Shown one piece after another: positions 61,296 to 64,000 of a stretch of DNA of 64,000 nt (position 1 is the stretch's first letter; each line of letters begins with the position of its first letter). The translations under genes were made by a program, and so were the position numbers. Under the pieces are notes generated by a model, which made no database searches, was not told where the DNA came from, and saw only the letters and a program-made list of their open reading frames with translations. The stretch is from Lottia gigantea (Eukaryota > Mollusca > Gastropoda > Lottiidae), in contig NW_008708986.1 in NCBI RefSeq assembly GCF_000327385.1, positions 5,796,010 to 5,860,009 on the forward strand, given 5' to 3'.

Positions 61296-62096
61296 TTGGG
61301 TGAGTTCAAATCTCGTGTTAGTGTTCAGTGTTAGTGTTAACACCAATACATAACACATTTGAACTTATTCTTCGTGTTTATATTGTATGTCTGGTGTTAC
61401 GCGAATCTATTACATTTTCATTAACACCATATAAACAATATTTTTAAAAAATTGTTGTTTTGTTCATTCACCTCACTCGATGAGGACCACGAGGGCGGCC
61501 GCATTCGGGGCGGTGTCGGCGAACGCAAGGTGCTTAGCGAGGAGTCCCCTGTGCTTAGGGCGGTTTAGGCTGGCGGGGTGTTTCATCTAATTCATGTTCA
61601 TTCACCTGGATATGATGTTCAATCGGTTCCGCACATGTAGCAGGATGCCTTTCCAAATTGTCGCCTCTATTTTGTACAGCAACAACTTGAGCAACCGGTA
61701 TAAAAAAACATTTTAAATAAAATAAAATGGCTTAACTTGAACTCATGCTCGTGTTAGTACCCTATAATCAGGGCTAACACGGAACACCAGTATGAGGTCA
61801 AGTCTTGCGGACTAACACCAAATAAACCACGTTAAGAAATAATGAATACGTTCAAATAAAGCTTTAATATACTATATCAAATCATCAAATATATTTTAGA
61901 AATTTTAATTAAGGCTAAAAATCCAAACAGATCAGTTCTGTGTAATATTTAACATCCAAGAAATCATACCGATAGTAAGCTCGTGTTACACACTCCGTGT
62001 TAATATCCAACTACAGTGTTAGTGTCCAAATTCGGTACTAACACCAGTGTTAACACTAACACGGAACACTAACACGGGATTTGACCTCAACCATTG
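61296..62096. mobile_element. TIR element with GTGTTAG-type subterminal motifs
   Basis: The left end (GGGTGAGTTCAAATCTCGTG, TTAGTGTTCAGTGTTAGTGT, TAACACC) is an inverted copy of the right end (62043-62096), over roughly 50 bp. The interior carries many more GTGTTAG or CTAACAC motifs in both orientations, an internal hairpin (CTCATGCTCGTGTTAG at about 61743 facing CTAACACGG near 61774), and a strongly GC-rich patch at about 61480-61580. No coding frame. It looks like a non-autonomous DNA or foldback-like element; the superfamily is unknown. Confidence 0.7.
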
Positions 62097-63554
62097 TATA
62101 CAATACTATTTCAATATAATGTACGTGATACATAATTGTGACGCGTCTCAGCAATTAAACTACAAATGGAGTTTTTACTTGTATCTGAGTTCAGTGCTTG
62201 GTGTAATGACTCAAATATCCTTATAATATTCTGTATTCCCTACCCTAAGAATCGTCACTGTGTCCTACATTACTACACGTATATGTTTGATAAAAGCCAA
62301 TAAGACTTGATTCGATTATCAAGAGGTCCGGGCTAGATTCCAAATCGATTGAGGTTGAACTTCACCACGCTAATGTCATGCCGATGCCCCTCTTCATTCA
62401 AAATGTAGTCAATAAACAGACGTAGACTCCATTTCATATCACTTATATTGGATCATTTAAACTGTATAACTGTCATTTGATAAGTAATAATGGTAAGTCT
62501 CATAATAATTAGTGATAATATCATATACCAACAGTCTCCGCACATTCATTGTTACATCGAAATTTACCAATATTTACACAGTGAATGGGAATGTCGGCCA
62601 TATTTGCGCTGAGAATTGCTTTCTGTGTGCTCCCGTTTACATTTTGTTAACGTTATTCTTAGACTAAGACTAATACTAATACTAATAGAATAGAAAATAA
62701 ATGAGTGAGAATTAATAAATTTAGTACCATACCGAAATCCAAAACAAAATAAAAATTGATTGGATAGGAAATATAGCTATATGGTTTATACTTAAGATCG
62801 TTTTAACCGTAGCAAGATTTCTGATAAAATTTCCAAATTTTCATTTAAAATACCGTTAGTCTTGTTAATTCTGTTCTACTACACCATTAAAATCGTGGAG
62901 ATTATTTCAGAAAACAGTTTGATCAAGATCATTGTTGTATACTTGTATATGCTACCACGGATAATATCTACAATGTGAGGAATTTCTTTAAATGAATTAG
63001 CTTCTATGAGAGACCAGCAGCACCTTAGAAGAGTTACAGTTTCTTAATTAGATGAGTGATGTTCCGTGGGCTTAATTGGGCCCCTTCCCGGGACACCTCT
63101 GTAAGTTAATTTAATACCTATTAATGATCCGTCGGAGTGGTCGGAAGATTAAAGACGCCGATACTATGCTGCCCGCAACAGTAAATGTCTCAGTAATTTT
63201 CATTTATTGGAGACTTCATAGGTAGTCATAGCTCTTGGTAGGGCCCCAGCATAAGTTGTGAACCATTTCATATTATGTTTTAAGCAGTGGCGGCGTCAGC
63301 CTTCCGAGACCGGGGATTCAATGGGGATCGCATCTGGTTTTAACCTTTGACATACTTAGCTTGGTACACTTTATTTATTTTGGTTTATTTGTTCTGGGGG
63401 TGGTGCCCTCCAAGGGACCGGATCCCGTGGATTTGGTTCAACCAATCCCTGAGCTATTCAAAATGTAGCATCTGGTAAAGATTCGCATAAGATAAGTTTA
63501 ACTGCCTTTCAGTTTCAGTAACACTAACCAAGATCAGTTATTATAGATCACAAC
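62097..63554. other. Intergenic; possible hAT-type end
   Basis: GC-richer patches lie at about 63060-63260 and 63287-63450. CAGTGGCGGCGTCAGCC at about 63287 resembles one end of a hAT-type element, but no matching other end was found. Presumed promoter of the exon at 63555. Confidence 0.35.
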
Positions 63555-63681
63555 ATGAACAATGTACAATATGGCTCTTTCGAATCTTCGAACACCTATG
63601 AGAAATGCAAAGAAAAGCTCCATGTGACGTGCTATGTTGGAAAAAGATTTATTTTAGTGTTAATGCTATGTATAGGAGCGG
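63555..63681 (+). CDS. Candidate first coding exon of a membrane protein (SLC17/MFS-like?), partial
   Basis: ATG at 63555 opens a 42-codon frame ending at a good donor (GGTAAGATAA, with GT at 63682), phase 1. The peptide has a hydrophilic start (MNNVQYGSFESSNTYEKCKE) and then KRFILVLMLCIGAG, a basic residue pair followed by the beginning of a membrane helix. This pattern is like the start of TM1 in SLC17 (sialin or vesicular glutamate) and other MFS transporters. No further exon lies in the last 319 bases. The family is a guess from one helix; the exon itself is moderately supported. Confidence 0.4.
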
Positions 63682-64000
63682 GTAAGATAATCATTTTTAG
63701 CTTTGCTTATAGTAATTTTACAGTAACTTTTATGCGTAATCAGAAGTGACGAGAGATTTTATGCGAGACCAAGCAGAGTCTTAGTCTTAGTTTTGCCGCT
63801 GAACCTATCTGTTGTTTTTTTATATGATTTTAAAGGTTTTTGGATGAGGAATTGAAATCATGTATTGCATGGCACATTTATTTTGCAAAAAATGAAAGAT
63901 AAAGTTCATTTGTTTCTTCAGAGAGTGCGACAAAAAATATGTTACACGGCCCGTATACACTAAATTAAGCCTACTTTAATTCTATTCTGCTCGAAAAGCA

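Noticed and set aside
61480-61580. GC-rich patch considered as a CpG-island promoter or rDNA fragment
   Set aside because: It sits in the centre of a TIR element and resembles no rRNA segment I know; treated as element interior.

Overview
This window looks like AT-rich nuclear DNA from an invertebrate animal, most likely a lophotrochozoan such as a mollusc. The reasons are small exons separated by introns of about 260-1500 bp with ordinary GT-AG borders, an optimal animal Kozak start, many short DNA-transposon derivatives (MITE-like elements), a tRNA-derived SINE family and a decayed hAT transposase. The taxon is an inference; nothing in the sequence names it. No bacterial operons, rRNA genes, convincing tRNA genes or CRISPR arrays are visible, and I saw no reverse-transcriptase, capsid or envelope reading frames.

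The core of the window is a head-to-tail pair of paralogous SLC6 genes (Na+/Cl--dependent neurotransmitter/amino-acid symporters), both closest in motif content to glycine transporters (GlyT). Gene 1 runs 26000-34072 (14 coding exons, 652 aa). Gene 2 runs 43887-60136 (15 coding exons, 705 aa). I assembled both by hand from splice sites and reading frame. All eleven matched exons in the conserved core have identical lengths and intron phases. Only the start, the extracellular-loop-2 exon and the C-terminal exon differ. Gene 2 begins with a 5-codon exon followed by an 8.4 kb intron, and its tail holds six 9-aa repeats encoded by a 27-bp minisatellite.

Layout: 1-4582 shows nothing clear. 4583-4723 is a candidate terminal exon of an unidentified gene on the + strand. 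4724-25999 is intergenic, with repeats (an 11-bp minisatellite, a roughly 175-190 bp tandem array, a duplicated TIR element, an antisense SINE and MITEs). Gene 1 follows. 34150-43886 is intergenic, with a duplicated dispersed repeat, an internally deleted hAT element and a pyrimidine-rich minisatellite. Gene 2 follows, with SINE and MITE fragments in its introns. 60137-63554 holds an unusual TIR element built from GTGTTAG-type motifs around a GC-rich patch. 63555-63681 is a candidate first exon of a membrane protein, possibly SLC17/MFS-like, running off the right edge.

The two transporters would work at the plasma membrane, using Na+ and Cl- gradients to move a small amino acid such as glycine into cells. 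Differences in TM6, extracellular loop 2 and the cytoplasmic tail suggest the duplicates have diverged in kinetics, substrate preference or partner binding. I found no clearly new biological system. The most distinctive features are the repeat-bearing tail of gene 2 and the GTGTTAG element.
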